From: Simplicispira sedimenti | GTDB lineage: Bacteria > Pseudomonadota > Gammaproteobacteria > Burkholderiales > Burkholderiaceae_C | Reading direction: 5' to 3' | DNA length: 64,000 bases | Assembly: GCF_022760965.1 (NCBI RefSeq) | Contig: NZ_JAKVIJ010000004.1 | Coordinates: 124,001 to 188,000 of the forward strand | Part shown: in pieces, positions 35,898-43,497 of the stretch | Layout: each line of letters starts with the position of its first letter | How positions within the stretch are numbered: position 1 is the stretch's first letter | Made by a program: the position numbers and the translations under genes | The notes under the pieces: model-generated | Told to the model about the DNA's origin: nothing | Database searches by the model: none | Seen by the model: only the letters and a program-made list of their open reading frames with translations

Positions 35898-37274
35898 TCA
35901 CGCCGCAGCTTCCCAGGTGGTGCCTGTGGGTGAGTCCTTGAGCACGATGCCCTGCTCCAGCAGCTCCTTGCGGATGCGGTCGGCCTCGGCAAAGTTCTTG
36001 GCTGCCTTGGCCGCAGCGCGGGCGGCGATCTGGGCCTGGATGGCGGCCTCGTCGAATCCCGCACCGGCCTGCAAAAAAGCCTGCGGATTTCCCTGCAACA
36101 GGCCCAGGCATCCGCCCAAGGCCTTGAGCAGGCCTGCGGCTTGCGCCGACTGGCTGCGATTGACTTCACCCGCCAGCTCGAACAGCACGGCCACGGCCTC
36201 GGGCGTGCCGAAGTCTTCGTCCATGGCGGCCTTGAAGCGCGCGGCATGGGGCTGCGTCCAGTCGATGGTCACCTCTTCGGGCGCCACCAGCGACAGCGCG
36301 GTGTACAGGCGCTTGAGTGCGGCGCGGGCGTCGTCCAGGTGCATGTCGCTGTAGTTCAGCGGGCTGCGGTAGTGGCTGCGCACGACGAAGAAGCGCACTG
36401 TCTCGGCGTCGTACTCCTTGAGCACATCGCGGATGGTGAAGAAGTTGCCCAGGCTCTTGGACATCTTCTCGTTGTCCACGTTGATGAAGCCGTTGTGCAT
36501 CCAGAAGCGCGCCAGCGGCTGGCCGTGGGCGCCCTCGCTCTGGGCGATCTCGTTCTCGTGGTGCGGAAACTGCAGGTCGGCGCCGCCGCCGTGGATGTCA
36601 AAGCTCTGCCCCAGCAGCTCGCAGCCCATGGCCGAGCATTCAATGTGCCAGCCCGGCCGACCCTCGCCCCAGCGGCTGGGCCATTTCACCTCGGCGGGCT
36701 CGGTGGGCTTGGCGCTCTTCCAGAGCACGAAGTCGAGCGGGTCGTCCTTGCCCTCCTGCACGGCCACGCGCTCGCCAGCCTGCAACTCGTCGAGCGACTT
36801 GCCAGAAAGCTTGCCGTAGCCGGGGAACTTGCGCACGGCGTAGTTCACGTCGCCATTGCCCGCCTGGTAGGCCAGGCCCTTGCCTTCGAGCTGGCCGATC
36901 AGCGACAGCATCTGCGGCACGTAGTCGGTGGCACGGGGTTCATGGTCGGGGCGTTGGATGCCCAGGGCGTCGGCGTCCTCGCGCAACGCCGCGATCATGC
37001 GATCGGTCAGGCTGCGGATGGTCTCGCCGTTCTGCACGGCGCGCTGGATGATCTTGTCGTCGATGTCGGTGATGTTGCGCACGTAGGTCACGCGCAGGCC
37101 GCTGGCGCGCAGCCAGCGCTGCACCACGTCGAAGGCCACCATCGAGCGCGCATGGCCCAGATGGCACAGGTCGTACACGGTCATGCCGCACACATACATG
37201 CGCACATGGCCGGGTTCGAGCGGGGAAAAATCCTCCAATGCACGCGACAGCGTGTTGTAGATACGCAAGCTCAT
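35898..37274 (-). CDS. cysS: Cysteinyl-tRNA synthetase
   Basis: This 458-residue class I enzyme charges tRNA-Cys. The zinc ligand C29 lies in MYVCGMTVYD, the HIGH motif is HLGH (residues 38-41), the second zinc region is ECSAMGCELLG followed by HGGGADLQFPHHENE, and the KMSKS motif is KMSKSLGNF. The C-terminal anticodon-binding domain with the DALR fold follows. The ATG at 37274 starts MSLRIYNTLS, as in the family. It heads the cysS-alkA-accA run. Confidence 0.96.
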   Translation of the reverse strand: MSLRIYNTLSRALEDFSPLEPGHVRMYVCGMTVYDLCHLGHARSMVAFDVVQRWLRASGLRVTYVRNITDIDDKIIQRAVQNGETIRSLTDRMIAALREDADALGIQRPDHEPRATDYVPQMLSLIGQLEGKGLAYQAGNGDVNYAVRKFPGYGKLSGKSLDELQAGERVAVQEGKDDPLDFVLWKSAKPTEPAEVKWPSRWGEGRPGWHIECSAMGCELLGQSFDIHGGGADLQFPHHENEIAQSEGAHGQPLARFWMHNGFINVDNEKMSKSLGNFFTIRDVLKEYDAETVRFFVVRSHYRSPLNYSDMHLDDARAALKRLYTALSLVAPEEVTIDWTQPHAARFKAAMDEDFGTPEAVAVLFELAGEVNRSQSAQAAGLLKALGGCLGLLQGNPQAFLQAGAGFDEAAIQAQIAARAAAKAAKNFAEADRIRKELLEQGIVLKDSPTGTTWEAAA

Positions 37275-37490
37275 GGGATGGTGTTCAGGAAATGAAGGGG
37301 GTGGTTGCCGCGCCGAAAACGCAGTCGGGCACGACGGGCTCGCAGCGCCGCCAACCGCTGTGACAGGGCCGGGCGCCATGGGTAATCACCAGTGGCAACA
37401 GGATTCGTGCATGAGACCCCCTCAGCTACAATCCGCCGAAGTATAAGCCCGGCCCGGGTTCGGGCGCTTTCATCCCCCTGAACAGCACCC

Positions 37491-38606
37491 ATGACGCACG
37501 TTCGCCGCACTCTCCCCCGATTCCTGCGCCTGCTGGCCCTGGCAACCCTGGTGGGAACCGGCCTGGCCCACGCCAACGATTACAACGAAATCACCCAGTT
37601 GCTCAAGGCCGGCAAACCCGCCGACGCCCTGGCCAAGGCCGACCAGCGCCTGGCTGAAACCCCGCGCGACCCTCAGCTGCGCTTTCTGCGCGGCGTGGCC
37701 CAGGCCGATGCGGGCAAGCACAACGAAGCCATCGTCACCTTCACCAAGCTGACCGAGGAATACCCCGAGCTGCCCGAGCCCTACAACAACCTGGCCGTGC
37801 TGTACGCAGGCCAGAACCAGCTCGACAAGTCCCGCGCCGCACTGGAAATGGCCATCCGCACCAACCCCAGCTACGCCACCGCGCACGAGAACCTGGGCGA
37901 CATCTACGCCAAGCTCGCCAGCCAGGCCTACAGCAAGGCCTTGCAGCTCGACGCCAACACGGCCAACTCGGTCAAGCCCAAGCTGGCCATGATCCGCAGT
38001 CTGTTCAGTGCCGACGCAGGCCGTGGCGCACGCCCCGGCGCTGCCACTCCCGCAGCGCCCACGGCCGCACCGGCCCAGCCCGCCAAACCCAGCACCACCG
38101 TGGCCGCAGCCCCAGCGCCCACCCCTGCCCCCACCCCAGCGCCCGCCCCGCAGGCCAGCGCTGCCCCTGCGGCGCCAGTGCCAGCGGCCACGGCCAGCCC
38201 GGCACCTGCGGCTGCGCCCACACCGGCACCCGCGCCAGCCAGTACCAAAGTGGCCGACGATGACACCGCCGAGCGTGAGGTGAAGGCGGCCGTCGAAGCC
38301 TGGGCTGCCGCCTGGTCCGCCAAGGACATGAAGGCCTACCTGGGCGCCTATGGCAAGGACTTCAGCCCACCCGGCCGCCAAAGCCGCTCCGCCTGGGAGA
38401 AAGAGCGCGAATCGCGCATCGTGGGCAAGTCGCGCATCAGCGTGAAGCTCTCCAACCTGCAGGTCAGCGTGCAAGGCGACAAGGCCACCGTGCGCTTCCA
38501 GCAGGCCTACAGCGCCGATGCGCTGAACGTGTCCAGCCGCAAGACACTGGATCTGGTGCAGCAGCAGGGCCGCTGGACCATCGTGCGCGAGTCCACCGGC
38601 GGCTGA
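37491..38606 (+). CDS. Periplasmic TPR protein with Pro/Ala linker and NTF2-like C-terminus
   Basis: This 371-residue protein has a signal peptide (residues 1-28, ending AHA). Three or four TPR repeats (about residues 30-165, for example PEPYNNLAVLYAGQ) are followed by an 80-residue Ala/Pro linker (about 180-255) and a C-terminal domain of about 110 residues resembling the SnoaL/NTF2-like fold (VEAWAAAWSAKDMKAYLGAY...). It is followed 40 bp later by an L,D-transpeptidase gene whose C-terminus has a similar domain, so both probably act together in the cell envelope. The function of the pair is not established. Confidence 0.8.
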   Translation: MTHVRRTLPRFLRLLALATLVGTGLAHANDYNEITQLLKAGKPADALAKADQRLAETPRDPQLRFLRGVAQADAGKHNEAIVTFTKLTEEYPELPEPYNNLAVLYAGQNQLDKSRAALEMAIRTNPSYATAHENLGDIYAKLASQAYSKALQLDANTANSVKPKLAMIRSLFSADAGRGARPGAATPAAPTAAPAQPAKPSTTVAAAPAPTPAPTPAPAPQASAAPAAPVPAATASPAPAAAPTPAPAPASTKVADDDTAEREVKAAVEAWAAAWSAKDMKAYLGAYGKDFSPPGRQSRSAWEKERESRIVGKSRISVKLSNLQVSVQGDKATVRFQQAYSADALNVSSRKTLDLVQQQGRWTIVRESTGG

Positions 38607-38646
38607 TGCAGCGTTTTTCGTCCCTTGGAGGCCGCCCACCGGCGGC

Positions 38647-40020
38647 ATGGTCTTCTTGCTGAGTCTGCGCATGGGGTCTCTGGTGTCTTTGCGCGGCGCA
38701 CTGGCTGCGCTGCTGTGCCTGCTGCTGGTGCAGCTGGGCGGCCATGCGCAGGCCAAGAACCTGGGCTCCACGCCCAAGCTGCGCGCCAGCGCAGCCCAGG
38801 GGGCACCGGCCAAGTCAGCCTCCCGTGGCACCCAGGCCGCACGCAAGCCCCAGGCCACACGCACCAAAAAAGCCCGGCCTGCACCGCCCGCCCCCGCGCC
38901 CCTGCGCGACGGCCAGGCCGAAGAGCGCTTGCTGCAGGTGCTGGAACTCACGCGCCAGGGGCAAACGCGCGATGCGCTGACCCAGGCCGAGCGCCTGGTG
39001 CGCGACTACCCCAACTTCCAACTCGCCCAGCTCGCCCTGGGTGACTTGCTGGCCGCCCGCGCCCGCCCCCTGCAGCAGCCGGGCGATGTGCCCAGCGCGC
39101 TGCATGCCGAGGCACGCACCACGCTGCTGGAGCTGCGCACCGAACTCCAGCGCCGCGTGGAAGCCCGCGGCGCCCGCCCTGGGCAGCAGAAAGTGCCCTC
39201 GCAGTTCCTTGAACTGGCGCCGCGCTACCGCCACGCCATCGCGGTGGATGCCTCGCGCTCGCGCCTGTACCTGTTCGAGAACACACCGCAGGGCCTGCGC
39301 CTGGTGGCCGACTATTACGCCTCGGTAGGCAAGCTGGGCATCGAAAAAACGGTGGAAGGCGACCAGCGCACGCCGCTGGGGGTGTACTTCATCACCAGCC
39401 GCCTGGACCCGGCCACGCTGCGCGACTTCTACGGCGCCGGTGCCCTGCCACTGAACTACCCCAACCCGCTGGACCAGTTGCGCGGCAAGACCGGCAGCGG
39501 CATCTGGCTGCACGGCACGCCGCCCGACCAGTTCTCGCGCGCGCCACAGGCCACCGACGGCTGCGTGGCCCTGGCCAACCCCGATCTGGAACGCCTGCTG
39601 CGCACCGTGGAGCCACGCACCACGCCCGTGGTCATCGCGCGCCAGCTCGACTGGGTGGCACCGCACAGCGTACAGGCCGAGCACAAGGCCTTCGAGGCGG
39701 TGCTGGACGGCTGGCGCAATGCCAAGACGGCGGGCGACATGCAGCGGCTGATGGCTTTCTACGCCCCCGACTTCCAGGGCCAGCGCAAGACCACCCTGGC
39801 CCAATGGGCCACCGCACTGCACGCCGAAACCCAGGCCCTGGGCGGACGCGAAATCGAACTCAAGGACAAGGCCATCCTGCGCTGGACCGACAGCATGGAC
39901 ACCATGGTGGTCACGTTCGGTGAGGTGGCCTCCGGGTCGCGCACCGGCCCCGTCAAACGCCAGTTCTGGGCCCGCCGGGGCAAGCATTGGCAGATCATTT
40001 ACGAAGGAGTGATTGGATGA
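38647..40020 (+). CDS. L,D-transpeptidase (YkuD) with NTF2-like C-terminal domain
   Basis: This 457-residue envelope enzyme has an N-terminal hydrophobic signal (about residues 8-36), a basic linker, a helical region (about 85-175), the YkuD domain (about 195-330) and an NTF2-like tail (about 345-455). The catalytic motif has H289 in WLHGTP and the nucleophile C306 in TDGC; the usual SxGC Ser is Thr. Such enzymes make 3-3 peptidoglycan crosslinks or attach proteins. TTGGAGG lies upstream of the ATG. Its stop overlaps the ATG of the following cyclophilin gene (ATGA). Confidence 0.88.
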   Translation: MVFLLSLRMGSLVSLRGALAALLCLLLVQLGGHAQAKNLGSTPKLRASAAQGAPAKSASRGTQAARKPQATRTKKARPAPPAPAPLRDGQAEERLLQVLELTRQGQTRDALTQAERLVRDYPNFQLAQLALGDLLAARARPLQQPGDVPSALHAEARTTLLELRTELQRRVEARGARPGQQKVPSQFLELAPRYRHAIAVDASRSRLYLFENTPQGLRLVADYYASVGKLGIEKTVEGDQRTPLGVYFITSRLDPATLRDFYGAGALPLNYPNPLDQLRGKTGSGIWLHGTPPDQFSRAPQATDGCVALANPDLERLLRTVEPRTTPVVIARQLDWVAPHSVQAEHKAFEAVLDGWRNAKTAGDMQRLMAFYAPDFQGQRKTTLAQWATALHAETQALGGREIELKDKAILRWTDSMDTMVVTFGEVASGSRTGPVKRQFWARRGKHWQIIYEGVIG

Positions 40021-40598
40021 TTTCCAGAAGAAATTCCGCTCTGGCGCTTGCCAGTATTGCCGCAGCAGCTACTATTTTTGTAGCACCCGTACACGCCCAG
40101 AACGCCCCGCGCGTCAAGCTCGCCACCAGCTTGGGCGACATCGTGGTCGAACTCAACCCCGCCAAGGCCCCCAAGACGGTGGAAAACTTCCTGAAGTACG
40201 TGGCCGACAAGCACTACGACGGCACCATCTTTCACCGTGTGATCGACGGCTTCATGATCCAGGGCGGCGGCTTCACGCCCGACATGGTGCAAAAACCCAT
40301 GCGCCCGCCCATCCCGCTGGAAGCCACCAACGGCCTGAAGAACGACACCTACACCATCGCCATGGCGCGCACCAACGTGCCCGACTCCGCCACGGCGCAG
40401 TTCTTCATCAATGTGAAGGACAATGCCATGCTCAACGCGCCCCAGCCTGACGGACACGGCTACGCCGTGTTCGGCAAGGTGGTCTCGGGCACCGAGGTCG
40501 TGGACAAGATCAAGGGCGTACCCACCGGCAACAAGGGCCCGTTCCAGAACGTGCCCACCACCCCCGTCGTCATCACCTCGGCCACGCTGGTCAAGTAA
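40017..40598 (+). CDS. ppiA: Periplasmic peptidyl-prolyl cis-trans isomerase (cyclophilin)
   Basis: This 193-residue protein has a signal peptide (residues 1-28, ending VHA-Q) and a complete bacterial cyclophilin domain (FHRVIDGFMIQGGG, ATAQFFINV, YAVFGKVVSG). It speeds folding of proline-containing periplasmic proteins. The start is fixed by ATGA overlap with the L,D-transpeptidase stop. A 17-bp palindrome copy (40068-40084) encodes the hydrophobic ATIFVAP part of the signal peptide. A cytoplasmic paralogue follows 21 bp later. Confidence 0.93.
   Translation: MISRRNSALALASIAAAATIFVAPVHAQNAPRVKLATSLGDIVVELNPAKAPKTVENFLKYVADKHYDGTIFHRVIDGFMIQGGGFTPDMVQKPMRPPIPLEATNGLKNDTYTIAMARTNVPDSATAQFFINVKDNAMLNAPQPDGHGYAVFGKVVSGTEVVDKIKGVPTGNKGPFQNVPTTPVVITSATLVK
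40068..40084. repeat. 17-bp palindrome family, copy e, inside ppiA signal peptide
   Basis: GCTACTATTTTTGTAGC, preceded by GGCGCTTGCCAGTATTGC, is the reverse orientation of the tilS copy with its extended tail. It encodes part of the hydrophobic core of the signal peptide. Confidence 0.75.
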
Positions 40599-40619
40599 CT
40601 GAACCCCAAGGAAACCGCC

Positions 40620-41147
40620 ATGAGCAACCCGCAAGTCGAACTGCACGTCACCATCAACGTCGCTGACACCGCCACCCCCGGCGTCATCACCCTGGAACTG
40701 GACAACGCCAAGGCCCCCAAGTCCACCGCCAACTTCCTGAACTACGTGAACAAGGGCCATTACGACGGCACCATCTTCCACCGCGTGATCAAGGGCTTCA
40801 TGATCCAGGGCGGCGGCTTCACCCCTGACATGCAGCAGAAGGCCACCGACGCCCCCATAGAGAACGAGGCCGCCAACGGCCTGAAGAACGATGCCTACAC
40901 CATCGCCATGGCACGCACCAACGACCCGCACAGCGCCACGGCCCAGTTCTTCATCAACGTGGTGGACAACGCCTTCCTGAACCACACCTCGCCCTCGCCC
41001 CAGGGCTGGGGCTACGCCGTGTTCGGCAAGGTGGTCAAGGGCCAGGACGTGGTGGACGCCATCCGCAAGGTGCGCACCACGCGCAAGGGCTACCACGACG
41101 ACGTGCCTTTCGACGCCGTGGTGATCGACAAGGCCGTGGCACTCTGA
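40620..41147 (+). CDS. ppiB: Cytoplasmic peptidyl-prolyl cis-trans isomerase (cyclophilin)
   Basis: This 175-residue cyclophilin has no signal peptide and carries the core motifs FHRVIKGFMIQGGG, ATAQFFINV and YAVFGKVVKG. It is the cytoplasmic counterpart of the preceding periplasmic enzyme; the two probably arose by duplication. AAGGAAA precedes the ATG. The lpxH gene follows after 16 bp. Confidence 0.94.
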   Translation: MSNPQVELHVTINVADTATPGVITLELDNAKAPKSTANFLNYVNKGHYDGTIFHRVIKGFMIQGGGFTPDMQQKATDAPIENEAANGLKNDAYTIAMARTNDPHSATAQFFINVVDNAFLNHTSPSPQGWGYAVFGKVVKGQDVVDAIRKVRTTRKGYHDDVPFDAVVIDKAVAL

Positions 41148-41163
41148 CCACGCCAGCGCCCGC

Positions 41164-41943
41164 GTGAGCCCGACCGTGCCCCGGTTCGAGGAGCTTGTCG
41201 CTCCTTCGCACTGGCGCACGGTCGATTTTTTGTCGGACCTGCACCTGCAGGCCAGCGAGCCCGACACCCTGGCCGCCTGGCACCACTACCTGCAGACCAC
41301 GCCCGCCGATGCCCTGTTCATCCTGGGCGACCTGTTCGAAGTCTGGGTGGGCGACGACGCACTGGATGACCCCGGCAGTTTTGAATCCCAGGCCTGTGCC
41401 CTGCTCCAAGCCGCCAGCCGCCAGCGTGCGCTGTTCTTTCTGCACGGCAACCGCGACTTTCTCATCGGCCCCGGCTTTGCCCGGCACACCGGCGCCACCC
41501 TGCTGCATGACCCCACCGTGCTGGTCTGGCAAGGCCAGCGCCTGCTGCTCAGCCATGGCGACGCGCTGTGCCTGGACGATGTGGACTACCAGCGCTTTCG
41601 CGTGCAGGCGCGCAGCGTGCAGTGGCAAGAGCACTTCCTGGCCCAGCCCCTGGCGCAGCGCCGCGCCCAGGCACGCGGCATCCGCGCCGAGAGCGAAGCA
41701 CGCAAGCAGTCCGGTGCGGTGTATGCCGACGTGGACGGCCCTGCCGCCATCGCCTGGCTGCAGGCCGCCCGCGCCACCACCCTGGTCCACGGCCACACGC
41801 ACCGCCCGGCTGAACACGCTTTGGTCCCGGGCCTCGCCCGCGTGGTGCTGAGCGACTGGGACGCTGCCGCCCACCCGCCGCGCGCCGATGTGCTGCGCCT
41901 CACGCCCCAGGGCTTGGAACGCGTCGCCATCGTCCCCACCTGA
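41164..41943 (+). CDS. lpxH: UDP-2,3-diacylglucosamine diphosphatase
   Basis: This 259-residue metallophosphoesterase makes lipid X in lipid A synthesis at the inner face of the inner membrane. Metal-binding motifs appear in order: SDLHL, GDLFEVWVGDD, GNRD, SHGD and HGHTH. It uses a GTG start 16 bp after ppiB, a linkage that is common in beta-proteobacteria. Confidence 0.94.
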   Translation: MSPTVPRFEELVAPSHWRTVDFLSDLHLQASEPDTLAAWHHYLQTTPADALFILGDLFEVWVGDDALDDPGSFESQACALLQAASRQRALFFLHGNRDFLIGPGFARHTGATLLHDPTVLVWQGQRLLLSHGDALCLDDVDYQRFRVQARSVQWQEHFLAQPLAQRRAQARGIRAESEARKQSGAVYADVDGPAAIAWLQAARATTLVHGHTHRPAEHALVPGLARVVLSDWDAAAHPPRADVLRLTPQGLERVAIVPT

Positions 41944-41948
41944 CGACG

Positions 41949-42770
41949 ATGCCCGCCTTTTTGAACCGCCTGCGCAACCGCTTGCGCAGCACCCTCGCCC
42001 CCGTGCCCGACATCCCGGCCGAACTCTGGTTGGAGACCCTGCGGCGCCACCCTTTCCTCGCCGCCCTGGGCCTGCCCCAACAGGCCAAGCTACGCGCCCT
42101 GAGCGCCCTCTTCCTCGACGGCAAGCAGTTCCATGGTGCGCACGGCCTGGTGGTCACCGACGCCATGGCCATCGACATCGCCGCCCAGGCCTGCCTGCCG
42201 CTGCTGCATTGGGGCGAGCCCCGCGACGCACTGGGCTGGTACGACGACTTCGTAACCATCGTCGTGCACCCCAGCGAGGCCGTGGCCCGGCGCGAGCACA
42301 TGGACGAAGCCGGGGTCATGCACCGCTACACCGAGGTGCTGGCCGGTGAGGCCATGGAACGCGGCCCGGTGATGCTGAGCTGGCCCCATGTGGAAGGCGC
42401 GGCGCACAGTGCCCAGCACGGCAGCAACGTGGTGGTGCACGAGTTTGTGCACAAGCTGGACATGCGCAGCGGCCACGCCAACGGCTGCCCGCCGCTGCCT
42501 GCCGGATTCATGGGCACGCGCAGCGCGCGCGCCGCGCACGAGGCCTGGTGGGCCGCCTGGGAGCCGGCCTACCAGCATTTCCGCGAGGCCGTGATCAAGG
42601 CCGAGCGCTTTGGTACCGACTGGCCCTGGCTCGATGCCTATGGCGCAACGGCTCCGGCGGAATTCTTCGCGGTGGCCTGCGAGGCCTACTTTGTGAACCG
42701 TGAGCGGTTTGCGCTGGAGTTTCCGGGGTTGGTGCCGGTGCTGGATGCGTTCTTTCGGCCTGGGGACTGA
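41949..42770 (+). CDS. mtfA: MtfA-family zinc peptidase
   Basis: This 273-residue protein of the M90 family has a zinc-binding HEFVH (H164, E165, H168) and a downstream PAEFFAVACEAYF supplying the third ligand. In E. coli MtfA binds the Mlc repressor and so influences glucose uptake genes; its role outside enterobacteria is less clear. It starts 5 bp after lpxH and ends just before a large palindromic region. Confidence 0.92.
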   Translation: MPAFLNRLRNRLRSTLAPVPDIPAELWLETLRRHPFLAALGLPQQAKLRALSALFLDGKQFHGAHGLVVTDAMAIDIAAQACLPLLHWGEPRDALGWYDDFVTIVVHPSEAVARREHMDEAGVMHRYTEVLAGEAMERGPVMLSWPHVEGAAHSAQHGSNVVVHEFVHKLDMRSGHANGCPPLPAGFMGTRSARAAHEAWWAAWEPAYQHFREAVIKAERFGTDWPWLDAYGATAPAEFFAVACEAYFVNRERFALEFPGLVPVLDAFFRPGD

Positions 42771-42817
42771 TTTTGTGCCTCGATGGGGCTTTGGCGCTTG
42801 CTGGGATTGCGGCGATA

Positions 42818-42835
42818 GCTATCTTTTTTGATGGC
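42818..42835. repeat. 17-bp palindrome family, copy f (imperfect)
   Basis: GCTATCTTTTTTGATGGC is preceded by GGCGCTTGCTGGGATTGC, the same order as in the ppiA copy. It is one base longer than the others and lies between mtfA and the large palindrome. Confidence 0.65.
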
Positions 42836-42858
42836 TTGCTTTTGTTGAGGGCGGGAGC

Positions 42859-43466
42859 CGGGTCTCGCCCCGGCGGGCGACTCACTTTCTTTCGCTTCGC
42901 CGAAAGAAAGTAAGCAAAGAAAGGGCGACCCTGCTGCCCGTGACCCCCACGCTGCGCGCGGGGGCAGCCTGCGATGCTCGTTCGCGGGGCGTGCTGCGGA
43001 ACTCACTGCGCGCCTGCGGCGCTCCGTTCGGACAACCGCAGCAAGTCAGACCACAAAGGCGTGTGTCCTGCGGCACACGCCCACCCCGCGCCCTGCGCTT
43101 CTCGGCACGGGCAAAAGGGGCCTTGGCCATACGGGCCATCGCTGCGCTCGGCCCCACAGGGCGCAGCGATGGCCCGTGTGGATTGCGGCCTTCAAACCCC
43201 TTCTGGCTGCGCCTGCGGCGGGGCGCTTGCGGGGTGGGCATGCGCGTCGCAGCGCGCATGCTTCGTCCACTGACTCGCCGGGGTTGTCCGAACGGAGCTG
43301 CGCAGCAGCGCAGTGAGTTCCACGGCGCACCCCGCAAGCGCCCCGACGCAGGTTTGCCCCGTAGCGCAGCGCAGGGGTCGCAGACTGTGGGTCGCCTTTT
43401 CTTTGGTGACTTTCTTTTGGCGAAGCAAAAGAAAGTTACTGCGCCGCCGGGCGCACATCCCGGCCA
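42859..43466. repeat. Giant imperfect palindrome (about 600 bp)
   Basis: The 727-bp gap between mtfA and mdeB holds no convincing gene. Its two halves are inverted copies about a centre near 43154. Outer arms share ACTTTCTTT.CGCTTCGCC.AAAGAAAGT and AAAGAAA..GGCGACC, inner arms share GGAACTCACTGCGC and GCTCCGTTCGGACAACC, and the core is ACGGGCCATCGCTGCG/CGCAGCGATGGCCCGT (43131-43146, 43162-43177). Open reading frames inside are by-products of the composition. A bidirectional termination or packing role is possible; it may also be a non-autonomous mobile repeat. Confidence 0.75.
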
Positions 43467-43497
43467 GCCACCCTCAAAAAAGCACCAGCAACACCCA

